Part shown: positions 9,401 to 22,100 of the stretch, piece by piece
Position numbering within the stretch: position 1 is the stretch's first letter
How the letters are laid out: every line of letters starts with the position of its first letter
Origin: F23-D06 sp002392325
GTDB lineage: Bacteria; Bacteroidota; Bacteroidia; Bacteroidales; WCHB1-69
Reading direction: 5' to 3'
DNA: 64,000 bases
Assembly: GCA_946624065.1 (NCBI GenBank)
Contig: CAMORT010000004.1
Location: 6,990-70,989 of the forward strand
Position numbers and translations under genes: made by a program
Notes under the pieces: generated by a model
The model's input: the letters and a program-made list of their open reading frames with translations, nothing else
Told to the model about the DNA's origin: nothing
Database searches by the model: none

Positions 9401-9833
9401 CAAATATATGATGTCACCTTCTTTGTATAGTCGAATATATAAGGGCGCATTGGGCGAGGTTGTTGGGAAACAAATATTTAAAGACACAATAGATGTTGAG
9501 CTGGAAGACATAGAAGATAGTTCTGTTTATGAATTCTTAGATTACAAGGTGCCGGGTAAACCTATATATGTGGATTTCAAGTTGTGGAAAGAATTTGATT
9601 TGGGTAAGGATAAATCTGATAAACAACGTTCGGAGATTTTCGCTAAAGCGAAAAAATGTAAAGCCAAAAAAGTTTTCATTGTCAATATTTGCTCAACAAC
9701 CGAACGCTCATGTAAACCACCAATTGAAGAAGAAGGCTGCACTTTATTCGAAATACCACAATTATACTATGAGAATGGAGACCAAGTTAAACTCTCTATT
9801 AGTTCAATAGAAACAATATCCAAACACTTATGA
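6486..9833 (+). CDS. SF2 helicase fused to a PD-(D/E)XK-like nuclease (DdmD-like)
   Basis: An 1115-residue protein. Walker A T-T-G-S-G-K-T is at residues 24-30, Walker B D-E-F-D at 220-223, helicase motif III S-A-T-A-T at 475-479 and motif VI Q-G-C-G-R-I-C-R at 785-792. The C-terminal ~130 residues look like a PD-(D/E)XK nuclease: G-x-x-G-E (Glu991), Asp1019, then D-F-K (Asp1030, Lys1032) followed by the strand V-F-I-V-N-I. A large insert separates Walker B from motif III. Size, domain order and the coupled second gene resemble DdmD, the helicase-nuclease of the DdmDE plasmid-defence system; this is inferred, not searched. The gene is AT-rich and differs in codon use from its neighbours (frequent AAA, ATA, TTA), consistent with horizontal transfer. 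Alternatives are an unclassified helicase-nuclease defence enzyme or a type III restriction-like subunit. Confidence 0.75.
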   Translation: MKDILRNFLEKNKQDSGLMLLPLTTGSGKTHHVLEYIADLLTRNREQKVFFITTQKKNLPVEKLRSLYKGSDFDERVLRIQSVMDCVKENLTDELVKEIKDKHPILASSPKFRMLVAVRREILRIGDENIETGRVAERDFRDELLSFLKKDCKKEDLLNKIKTDMSWRWVGKLYPMVYTAERQVYFMSMDKFMLPYNTLVDPIEKLVDSKWFHGAYVFIDEFDATKGTVLNRIIDDKYNKINLIALAKKITQGLNYTDFPAIYTDTEKIIKNNLTNFNQLSKDYCFKYAFKTSDEIKSTDSFLFHDNGYWGQTTEKSLIVRTDTQRKQNIINYKSGDNDNKTYTLYELLSKIQSKLTYFQNGVSYIAKDYTNKKDVNLKTAVDSFLNLFLDNPFSDYISAQVMSILRAENDKKSDISIMDKFDTSFYKKGFRYTRLENDDFSNAEQSEVTLYSYNDTPESVMEKMAKVAKIVGISATATLKTVLGNYDIDYLRRKLLDKYYVLREDEQKHLKNFLNESKKNYHKTNINVEFTDISEKEYTDEVWLNIVSETDAQEITEALNNSYGTNNYIKFRFYKISWAFKQFYSHDDIKSFLCFMNLHPKKGNDLGCEMLSFIFDKITGENGGAKNLIEYLNNEGEGYDSNLNRVRDRLSKGDRLFVISVYKTLGTGQNPQYKIPNGIEVVKINDKYDKDEKDFDAIYLDKPTHIISNLYDTSQLKWDENDFLKFVFEMEYLCQNGDISVSQKRELINAGSRKLCGIPCKRKRDIDVERMQPYKGLATQVINQGCGRICRTNKKNKNIYIFADRDISSVIDPSARTAIPLSPEFEKLLDELEKIGIQESAPTLYEEKAKKIATDTSRTIGSYLSWEDRWTANKIDEWKQMRSYALLFPTPNEQEFKTFPLCDMYVELPEKQSAYWYDQSEDYGKFDAISFTKKLSQEVSEEDCQLKTLMKIPGIKELFERKGYNTFWTPTKYMMSPSLYSRIYKGALGEVVGKQIFKDTIDVELEDIEDSSVYEFLDYKVPGKPIYVDFKLWKEFDLGKDKSDKQRSEIFAKAKKCKAKKVFIVNICSTTERSCKPPIEEEGCTLFEIPQLYYENGDQVKLSISSIETISKHL

Positions 9834-11647
9834 AAATAAATACCAATCGAATTGTTTATGAATTGGATGCCATACAAATGGCATCGTTATATGATGTTTA
9901 TTCGTTGAAAACGACAAATGATCGATTCCATTCAGGAGCGAAGTTGATTGACGAATTATCTGATAATAAACGCATTATATCAGTGGTGTTTGTTTCAAGA
10001 AAAGAATATTTGATAATGCTGAAGAAAGGCATAGAAAGCAGGTTTGATTTGCTTGATAACATTCGCAAACAGAAAGACGGCGACAAGATTACATTAACTG
10101 ATTATTTGTCTGGAAAAACCAATGATTATTACTTGCTTCAACTTCTTTTGAATGCCCTCGGTACGCGCCAAACAAAGTTTGAATCGTACAATAATGTTAC
10201 TGGGCATTTGTATTGCTTCAGTCCCAATTGGATAAAAAGGTTTCATTCTGAAATCATCAGTATTCCCACTATGGACATCCGTTTGACATCGGGCATTTTG
10301 ACTTGGAATATCTGCACATTCAACTCGCTGAAATACAAGAATGTGATGGATTTTGGGAAACGGAACATTTCGGAGTTTCCGCAATACACAATCTCTGCCA
10401 ATTATACATTGCGCCGAAAATTAAAAGATGATGGTAAAACGGATGCCTATATTCAACGAAGGATTTTCGACGAGAAAACAAGCAAAACATTTCTCGATAT
10501 TTCTGATGAGAAAGCATTTGATGAAAGCAAGATGGGAATCATTACAAAAGTGGTTTCACAGTTCAACGAGAAATACAAAGGGCTGGCAAATTTGAATTTT
10601 GAGCAACAGGAATCGGCGTCAACTATTGAGTATTCAAGCAACCGGGAAAAAAGACTATTGAACGAACGACTTACAAGGATGCTATCAAAACAAAAGGTCA
10701 TTCTAGTCGATCTAATAGGAGATGAGAAATCGGCAATCCAATGCGAAAAAATAGTTTCTGTTTTCAAATCATACTTTGGAATATCGGTAAAACAAGCCAA
10801 AAGACTGTCGAAAGATGCATATAATTTAAGATTGATACACAAGGACTCATATTATGGTGATAATTTTGCAGATCCACATGACGAAACTAACCTATCGAAA
10901 TATACTGTTCAACACATAACAACAGAGAATTTCAATGATAAAGGATCAGATGTTTATCTTCGGGCTATCGCATTCAATGTCGTAGAAGAATTAATCATTA
11001 AAGATGATTTAAGGAATGGAGCTATCTCAATTGTTAATTGGTCTGAATACAAATTCAAAGACAATTTGATTTTTGGCCTTGAACACGATATTCCATCTAA
11101 AACCGGTGGAACAATCAGTCAATTCTTTTTTATGGCCATAAAACCTGATGGACGGTTTGAGATACGACAACTGGAGAACGATTTGTTCTCCTCTGATGAA
11201 TACCATAAATATTTAAAAATCTTTACTTCTTGCGAGGAAGAGACAGTAAAAGGCATCGTTAAATGTGGCGAGAACATTAATGTTATCCATGAGACAGGAT
11301 TACATACGGTTCCAAATATTTTTGGATTGAAAGATGAGTTGGCAAAGGGTAATAACAAACTCAAAAATAAAGAAGCTCGAGATAATTATTTGTCTGCATT
11401 ACTTGATGTGAAAACATTTGAAAAGGATAAGGAGTTGTATTATTATGTGGGAGAAATGGGAGTCGGCATAAATAGCACATTATCAGGTGTACCTATCCGT
11501 AGAATAGAAAAATTTGAGGATTCTTCTTTATTCTTCGACAAACTTTTACCACTTATGGGAGTGACATTTGTCCGCAACGGACAGTTGACGGTTGTACCAT
11601 TTCCGTTTAAGTATTTGAGAGAATACATAACGACTATGAAACCCTAA
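9830..11647 (+). CDS. Partner of helicase-nuclease, possibly Argonaute-like (DdmE-like)
   Basis: A 605-residue protein not recognised from a clear motif. Its ATG overlaps the helicase stop codon (ATGA at 9830-9833), so the two are probably translated together and act together. No signal peptide or membrane segment is visible. Some features would fit an Argonaute-type MID-PIWI core: a strand I-L-V-D-L near residues 291-295, then V-Q-H-I at 360-363 followed by a helix N-V-V-E-E-L-I-I-K at 383-391, and mixed alpha/beta sequence after it. An intact PIWI catalytic tetrad cannot be assigned, which would agree with DdmE, an Argonaute-like protein without cleavage activity. It is AT-rich like the helicase gene. 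The assignment is a hypothesis; it could instead be an unrelated DNA-recognition subunit. Confidence 0.6.
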   Translation: MKINTNRIVYELDAIQMASLYDVYSLKTTNDRFHSGAKLIDELSDNKRIISVVFVSRKEYLIMLKKGIESRFDLLDNIRKQKDGDKITLTDYLSGKTNDYYLLQLLLNALGTRQTKFESYNNVTGHLYCFSPNWIKRFHSEIISIPTMDIRLTSGILTWNICTFNSLKYKNVMDFGKRNISEFPQYTISANYTLRRKLKDDGKTDAYIQRRIFDEKTSKTFLDISDEKAFDESKMGIITKVVSQFNEKYKGLANLNFEQQESASTIEYSSNREKRLLNERLTRMLSKQKVILVDLIGDEKSAIQCEKIVSVFKSYFGISVKQAKRLSKDAYNLRLIHKDSYYGDNFADPHDETNLSKYTVQHITTENFNDKGSDVYLRAIAFNVVEELIIKDDLRNGAISIVNWSEYKFKDNLIFGLEHDIPSKTGGTISQFFFMAIKPDGRFEIRQLENDLFSSDEYHKYLKIFTSCEEETVKGIVKCGENINVIHETGLHTVPNIFGLKDELAKGNNKLKNKEARDNYLSALLDVKTFEKDKELYYYVGEMGVGINSTLSGVPIRRIEKFEDSSLFFDKLLPLMGVTFVRNGQLTVVPFPFKYLREYITTMKP

Positions 11648-11742
11648 AATCCATGCTGACACAAAAACACGGTTAACCAAAGGTTCGTCCGCCGGCAGGA
11701 ACGATCTGTAAACACTTGCCCGATTTAGTCTCCGAGCTGAAG

Positions 11743-12012
11743 CTACTCTGCCAATTTAATAAGCGGTTCGCCCAAAGCAGTGGAAATCTCGGATAATGTT
11801 CTAAATGTGAAGTTAGGAAGGCCTGTGATCCAACGAGAGACCACCGCTTCGTTTTTTCCCAACTTTTTCGCCAAGTCACGCTGCGTCATGTTCTTTTCAT
11901 TAAGAATCTTGTCAATGCGTGCAATGATACCTGCAGACATCTGCACCTCCGACATGATTTCCGGCGAAACTTGCTCTACTCTGGATTTGAACCATTCTTG
12001 CTTGTCGTTCAT
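11743..12012 (-). CDS. XRE-family HTH protein, antitoxin-like
   Basis: An 89-residue protein with an XRE helix-turn-helix at residues ~40-80 (M-T-Q-R-D-L-A-K-K-L-G-K-N-E-A-V-V-S-R-W-I-T-G). Short N-terminal extension plus HTH is the usual shape of HigA-type antitoxins and of small repressors. Its start overlaps the stop of the small upstream frame (ATGA at 12009-12012), so it was the second gene of a two-gene unit. The upstream partner appears frameshifted, so this could be an orphan antitoxin or autorepressor. It is convergent with the helicase operon. Confidence 0.8.
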   Translation of the reverse strand: MNDKQEWFKSRVEQVSPEIMSEVQMSAGIIARIDKILNEKNMTQRDLAKKLGKNEAVVSRWITGLPNFTFRTLSEISTALGEPLIKLAE

Positions 12013-12247
12013 ATTTCAAAAATAATGTTGTCTGTACCAACAAGTTCTTTTTCGTTAACGCTGATATAGCCCTTTTCAATGTTTTCCTTCAAAATTCTCT
12101 CAAACCTTTGCAAATCTAACACATAACCATACAGTTTCGGATCTTCCTGATAACTCTTAGTGCTTTTTACTCCTCCATTCCCTAGAATAACGATTTGCTC
12201 GAAGTTCTTTGTGATTCAGAAATTTTGTCCAATGTCATCTTCTTCAT
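12009..12247 (-). pseudogene. Frameshifted small partner gene of the HTH protein
   Basis: A start at 12247 gives M-K-K-M-T-L-D-K-I-S-E-S-Q and then a stop. Another frame carries K-N-F-E-Q-I-V-I-L-G-N-G-G onward and ends E-I-I-F-E-I at 12009-12011, overlapping the HTH start. Restoring one base would give a single frame of about 79 residues. The protein family is not recognised; the operon position suggests the partner of a toxin-antitoxin-like pair. A sequencing or assembly error could also explain the break. Confidence 0.5.
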
Positions 12248-12253
12248 ACGCTG

Positions 12254-12286
12254 CAAAAATATTAAAATAATTGATATATATGTCAA
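12254..12286 (-). promoter_or_regulatory. Promoter of the frameshifted gene and HTH pair
   Basis: On the minus strand the -7 element TATTTTTG (12254-12261) has a TTGACA (12281-12286) upstream of it. The transcript would begin almost at the ATG at 12247. Confidence 0.55.
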
Positions 12287-12325
12287 GTTTGTTTATTTTT
12301 TTCTTATCTGCGCAGACATGCCTCA

Positions 12326-12427
12326 CTAACCTCTCACACAGACAATCTGCTCGGGGTTAATGAAATGGTGCGCTTTCAGCACGCACTTCGCTCTCTTTTT
12401 GTCATGGTCTGTTTCTACTTTGCAATA
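12326..12427 (-). pseudogene. Possible gene remnant, 33 codons
   Basis: Between two stops the minus strand encodes a protein-like stretch ending H-H-F-I-N-P-E-Q-I-V-C-V-R-G. It has no start codon and no recognised family. It could be the C-terminal remnant of a lost gene of the island, or chance. The remaining bases from 12430 to 12590 are AT-rich and hold nothing I can name. Confidence 0.25.
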
Positions 12428-12591
12428 TTACAACACAAAAAACTCATTATCAAGTATTTTGCAAAATTTCATATCAGAGTGGTTTTCAAATAAATATATA
12501 ATAAAAATTTACAATTAATTATACAAATTGTTAATTTTCAATGTGTGTATTCGGAATAATCAAAAGAAATGTTGCCTTCAACTAAAATCAC

Positions 12592-12599
12592 TATCTTTG
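12592..12599 (+). promoter_or_regulatory. Promoter of uvrC
   Basis: TATCTTTG lies 31 bases before the uvrC start, with a possible TTG upstream at 12572-12574. Confidence 0.65.
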
Positions 12600-12630
12600 C
12601 CCACAATTTCTCATCATCTCATCCGCCCAC

Positions 12631-14421
12631 ATGAAAGAGGTACGCGAAAATCTGAAACTCATACTCAAAACCCTGCCTGAAAAGCCGGGCGTATATCGCT
12701 TTTTGGACGACAAAGGCACCATCATATATGTTGGCAAGGCCAAGCGTTTGAAACGGCGCGTATCCTCCTATTTCAACAAAGAGCATGATTCCGCCAAAGT
12801 CCGTATGCTCGTCACCAAAATCCGCGACATACAAACCACTGTGGTGGACACCGAATGGGAAGCGTTGCTGCTGGAGAACAGCATGATCAAGCAGTTCAAA
12901 CCACATTACAACATCATGCTGAAAGACGACAAATCGTATCCTTGGATAGCCGTCACCAAAGAGGAGTTTCCCCGGATTTTCCCCACCCGGCGTCCCGAAC
13001 CCGACAAGATGCAACTATTCGGCCCCTATTCGTCTGTAAAACAGATGAATGTGCTGCTGGACACCATCAACGAGATGTTCCCTCTGCGCAAATGCAAACG
13101 GTTGGTGAAAAACGACCGGCCCTGCATGCAGTATCAGGTGCACAACTGTTCGGCACCCTGCTGTGGATACATCACGGCCGAGCAATACCAGGCCAACATC
13201 CAAAAAAGCGTGGATATCATCAAGGGCAACCGGAAGGAAGTCATCAGCCGCTTGAAAGAGGAAATGATGAAATGTGCGGAGAACTGGGAGTTTGAAGAAG
13301 CGGGCAGAATCAAACAGCAAATCGAAATTCTGGAGAATTTTGTGGTGAAATCGGTGGTGGTCAGTCCGCAACTTACCAATCTGGATGTATTCGGAATGGA
13401 AGAGGACGACGACTGTGGTTACATCAGCTTCTTGCGCATTGTGGACGGTTCCATCGTGCAAGCGCACACGCTGGAAATCAACAACAAGATGGATCGCAGT
13501 CGCGAGGACCTGCTTTGGGCAGGATTGCTGGAGATGGAGATGCGGTTGGGCGAGTTGTTCCCCAACATTCTGCTTCCCCTCATGCCGACCATTGAGACGG
13601 AGAAATGGACATTCCAGGTTCCCCAGCGGGGCGAGAAGCGCAAACTGGTGGAATTGGCGGAGCGCAACGCCCATTTCTACATGCTGGAGAAGAAGAAACG
13701 GCAAGACTTGGTCGATCCTGAGCGCCGGAGCCAGCGCGTGCTCATGGCCCTGCAGCAAGCCCTCGGCATGAAAACACTACCCCGCCGTATCGAGTGCTTC
13801 GACAACTCCAACACCCAAGGCGAAGACCCTGTTGCCGCCATGAGCTGCTTTATTGACGGCAAACCCGCCAAAAGCGAATATCGCCACTTCAATATCAAAA
13901 CCGTGGTCGGTGCCGACGATTTCGCCTCCATGGAAGAGGTGATTTACCGCCGCTATCATCGCCTGCTGGAAGAGAACAAGCCCTTGCCCGACCTTGTGGT
14001 CATTGACGGCGGGAAAGGCCAACTGAACGCCGCCTGGAAATCCATACAAGCGCTGAACATTGAAGACCGGCTGATGATGGTGGGCATTGCCAAACGGTTG
14101 GAAGACATTTACAAAGTGGGCGATGAATACCCCATCTATATCGACAAAAAATCAGAAGCACAGAAACTGCTTCAGCATGTGCGCGACGAAGTGCACCGCT
14201 TTGGCATCACGCATCACCGCAAACGCCGCTCCAAGACCAGCATAGCTTCCGCCTTGGACAAAGCGCCCGGCATAGGACCCGTGCTCAAACAACGGCTGCT
14301 GAGCAAATTCAAGAGCGTGAGCCGCATCAAAACCGCTACTATGGCAGAACTGGCAGAAGTGTTAGGTCCCAAGAAAGCCGAAACCCTTTTGGCATATTTT
14401 CACACGCTTAACGACAAATAA
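12631..14421 (+). CDS. uvrC: Excinuclease ABC subunit C
   Basis: A 596-residue UvrC of normal length, the nuclease that makes both incisions in nucleotide excision repair with UvrA and UvrB. It shows the GIY-YIG domain (P-G-V-Y-R-F ... I-I-Y-V-G-K-A-K, residues ~19-45), a UVR/UvrB-binding helix pair near 205-235, the RNase H-like 5' nuclease domain (~380-530, with E-C-F-D-N-S-N and V-V-I-D-G-G-K-G-Q) and the C-terminal helix-hairpin-helix pair (A-P-G-I-G-P and K-K-A-E-T-L-L). It has its own promoter and is convergent with the RNA polymerase operon. Confidence 0.97.
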   Translation: MKEVRENLKLILKTLPEKPGVYRFLDDKGTIIYVGKAKRLKRRVSSYFNKEHDSAKVRMLVTKIRDIQTTVVDTEWEALLLENSMIKQFKPHYNIMLKDDKSYPWIAVTKEEFPRIFPTRRPEPDKMQLFGPYSSVKQMNVLLDTINEMFPLRKCKRLVKNDRPCMQYQVHNCSAPCCGYITAEQYQANIQKSVDIIKGNRKEVISRLKEEMMKCAENWEFEEAGRIKQQIEILENFVVKSVVVSPQLTNLDVFGMEEDDDCGYISFLRIVDGSIVQAHTLEINNKMDRSREDLLWAGLLEMEMRLGELFPNILLPLMPTIETEKWTFQVPQRGEKRKLVELAERNAHFYMLEKKKRQDLVDPERRSQRVLMALQQALGMKTLPRRIECFDNSNTQGEDPVAAMSCFIDGKPAKSEYRHFNIKTVVGADDFASMEEVIYRRYHRLLEENKPLPDLVVIDGGKGQLNAAWKSIQALNIEDRLMMVGIAKRLEDIYKVGDEYPIYIDKKSEAQKLLQHVRDEVHRFGITHHRKRRSKTSIASALDKAPGIGPVLKQRLLSKFKSVSRIKTATMAELAEVLGPKKAETLLAYFHTLNDK

Positions 14422-14450
14422 CACTTTGTTTATTTCATTCTTTTATATTG

Positions 14451-14478
14451 AAAAAGGGTGAAACCGAAGTTCCACCCT
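14451..14478 (-). terminator. Terminator of the rpoBC operon
   Basis: Read on the minus strand, AGGGTGGAAC and GTTTCACCCT form a 10-bp stem (one G-T pair) closed by a TTCG tetraloop and followed by five T residues. It lies just after the DUF3467 gene. Confidence 0.8.
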
Positions 14479-14522
14479 ATCCATCATTAATATAAAAAAC
14501 TTGAACGTATTCGGAAGATTAT

Positions 14523-14819
14523 TTATGCCAGGCCCCCATTATTCATCATTGGAGGAATAGCGCCTTGCGGATTGTCCACTATAACACCATTCTGTCCCTC
14601 ATACTTGGAGATGTTGTCCGCAAGCGCGTTCAACAACCGTTTGGCGTTCTGGGGTGTCATAATGATACGGGAACGAACTGTACCTTTTTGAACACCGGGC
14701 AGCATAGCCACGAAATCCACTATGAATTCCGAATTGGAATGAGAGATGATAGCCAAGTTGGAATATACGCCTTGTGCTATCTCTTCTGGCAAATTAATGT
14801 CGATTTTCTGATCTGGCAT
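14523..14819 (-). CDS. DUF3467 domain protein
   Basis: A 98-residue protein matching DUF3467: I-N-L-P-E-E-x-A-x-G-x-Y-S-N, the H-S-x-x-E-F-x-x-D-F block and R-I-I-M-T-P-x-x-A-K-R-L. The family is small, cytosolic and of unknown function. It is encoded 15 bases after rpoC on the same strand and before the operon terminator, so it is expressed with RNA polymerase. This gene order recurs in Bacteroidota, which hints at a role linked to transcription, but nothing in the sequence proves it. Confidence 0.88.
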   Translation of the reverse strand: MPDQKIDINLPEEIAQGVYSNLAIISHSNSEFIVDFVAMLPGVQKGTVRSRIIMTPQNAKRLLNALADNISKYEGQNGVIVDNPQGAIPPMMNNGGLA

Positions 14820-14834
14820 GATTCCTTTTATTTT

Positions 14835-19151
<4,317 letters not shown>

Positions 19152-19177
19152 GATTTACAAAATTATTTTTTGTTGTC

Positions 19178-22100
19178 TTATTCAAATTTAACATCCAATC
19201 CCAAACCGCGGAGTTCGTTCACCAACACATTGAAGGATTCCGGAATACCGGCGTTCGGCATATTGTCACCCTTCACGATGGCTTCGTATGTCTTGGCACG
19301 ACCCACCACATCGTCGGATTTGACTGTCAGAATCTCCTGCAACACATTGGCGGCACCGTAGGCCTCAATAGCCCACACCTCCATCTCACCGAAACGCTGA
19401 CCACCGAATTGGGCTTTACCGCCTAACGGCTGTTGCGTAATCAGTGAGTAAGGTCCGATGGAACGGGCGTGCATCTTGTCGTCAACCATATGGTGCAGTT
19501 TCAAATAATAGATGTAACCCACTGTTGCCTTCTGATGGAACGGCTCGCCCGTCTCACCATCATACAACTGCGTGCTGCCATTCTCCGGAAGGCCGGCTTC
19601 TTTCATCAACTCATTGATCTGGTCAATGGAAGCGCCATCGAAAATCGGGGTAGCATACTTCACGCCCATTTTCTTGCCTGCCCAACCCAACACGGTCTCG
19701 TAAATCTGACCCAAGTTCATACGGGAAGGCACACCCAGCGGGTTCAACACCACGTCAACCGGACGACCGTCCTCAAGGAACGGAAGATCCTCTTGGCGCA
19801 CGATCTTGGCCACACAACCCTTGTTACCGTGACGACCGGCCATCTTGTCACCAATACGCAGTTTGCGCTTGTTGGCAATGTAAACCTTCGCCATTTGAAC
19901 AACGCCTGCCGGCAATTCCGTACCGATAGTGGCATCAAACACCTCACGTGTCTTCTTCGCATTGAGTTCTCTGACCTTGATAAGGTAATTGCGGATAATC
20001 TCGGCAACCAAACTGTTGATCTTAGCATCGTTGGTCCATTTGGAAATGGCAACGGATGTGAAATCAACTGTGTTCAGCATCTTCTGGGAGAACTTGGCAC
20101 CCTTGGCAATCACGACATTCTTGGCATTGTCATGAATGTTATGGGCAATCTTGCCTTCCAGAATCTTGTACAGCTTGGATACTGCCACATCATGCAAGTG
20201 GTCGAACTGAGACTGGTATTTCTCCTCAATTTCAGTTACGATATCCTTATCTTTGGCTTTGGATTTTCTGTCTTTGATACGTCTGGACAAATCCTTCGCA
20301 CCGATAACCACACCCTTCATGGATGGCGGCGCTTTCAGAGAGGCGTCTTTCACATCGCCGGCCTTGTCGCCGAAAATGGCGCGGAGAAGCTTCTCCTCAG
20401 GACTGGGATAAGATTCACCTTTCGGGGTGATCTTACCAATCAGGATGTCACCTTCGTTCACCTCGGCGCCCACGCGGATAAGACCATTCTCCATCAAATC
20501 GCTGGTGGCCTCCGTGGAAACATTCGGAATGTCGTTGGTGAGTTCCTCGATACCGCGCTTGGTATCGCGAACATCCATGGTGAAAGACTCAATATGTATA
20601 GAAGTGTACAAATCGTCCGTTACGGCCTTCTCGGAAATCACGACAGCATCCTCGAAGTTGTATCCCTTCCAAGGCATGAATGCCACCATCAGGTTGCGGC
20701 CAAGGGCCAACTCTCCGTTCTCGGTAGCATAACCTTCCGTCAGCACATCGCCCTTCTTCACTTTCTGACCTTTCGTCACAATCGGGCGCATGTTGATGCA
20801 GGAGTTCTGGTTGGTTCTTCTGAACTTCAGCAACTCATAGTTCTTGGCTGCCGGATCGAAGCTCACCAACTCTTCCGTTTCGGTGCGTTCATACTCAATT
20901 TCAATATGTTGCGCGTCAACTGACTTCACGACACCATTGCCTTCAGCAAGCAGTACGGCGCGGGAATCCACAGCCACTTTATGTTCAAGACCGGTACCGA
21001 CGATGGGCGCTTCAGGACGCAACAAAGGCACTGCCTGACGCATCATGTTGGAACCCATCAACGCACGGTTGGCGTCATCGTTCTCCAAGAACGGAATCAA
21101 AGAAGCGGCTATAGAGGCAATCTGGTTTGGAGCAATGTCTATCAAGTCGATATCCTCTCTTGGCAATATAGGATAATCGGCAAGACGACGGGCTTTCACC
21201 TTCTCACCCAACATATCATTCTCGTCCATCGGCGTGTTCGCCTGGGCGATACGCTTGTTGTCTTCCTCCTCAGCGGTGAGGAATACCGGCGGCTCGTTGA
21301 AGAGCACCTTGCCGTTCTCCACCCGACGGTACGGAGTCTCAATAAATCCAAGATGATTGATCTTGGCGAAAACACACAAGGAGGAAATCAAACCGATGTT
21401 CGGGCCTTCAGGGGTCTCAATGGTACACAAACGGCCATAATGCGTGTAGTGTACGTCACGCACCTCAAAACCGGCACGTTCACGCGACAGACCTCCAGGA
21501 CCCAAAGCGGAAATACGACGCTTATGCGTAATCTCCGACAACGGGTTCGTTTGGTCCATAAACTGTGAAAGTTGATTCGTACCGAAGAAGGAGTTCACCA
21601 CAGAAGACAATGTCTTGGAGTTGATCAAGTCAACGGGTGAGAACAACTCATGGTCACGAACATTCATCTTCTCACGGATGGTACGGGCCATGCGGTTAAG
21701 ACCCAAACTGAATTGGTTGTATAATTGTTCTCCGACGGTACGCACGCGACGGTTGCTCAAGTGGTCGATATCATCCACATCCGTCTTGTTGTTGATCAAC
21801 TCAACCAAATAACGGATAATGGAGATGATGTCCTCATTGGTCAACACACCCGTCTCCATCGGAATATTGAGATTCAATTTCTTATTGATACGGTAACGAC
21901 CAACCTCCCCAAGGTCGTAACGCTTATCAGAGAAGAAAAGTTTGTCCAAAGTGGCACGTGCTGTCTCCTCATCAGGAGCAGTCGTGCTCTTCAACTGCAG
22001 ATAGATATACTCAATAGCCTGTTTGCCAGAGTTTGTCGGGTCTTTCTGCAAAGTATTGAAAATCACGGAGTAGTCCGTGTTCTTCTCGTCTGTCTTATGG

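Noticed and set aside
11673..11879. A minus-strand frame over the end of the HTH gene
   Set aside because: It is a shifted frame of the HTH gene without any recognised domain.
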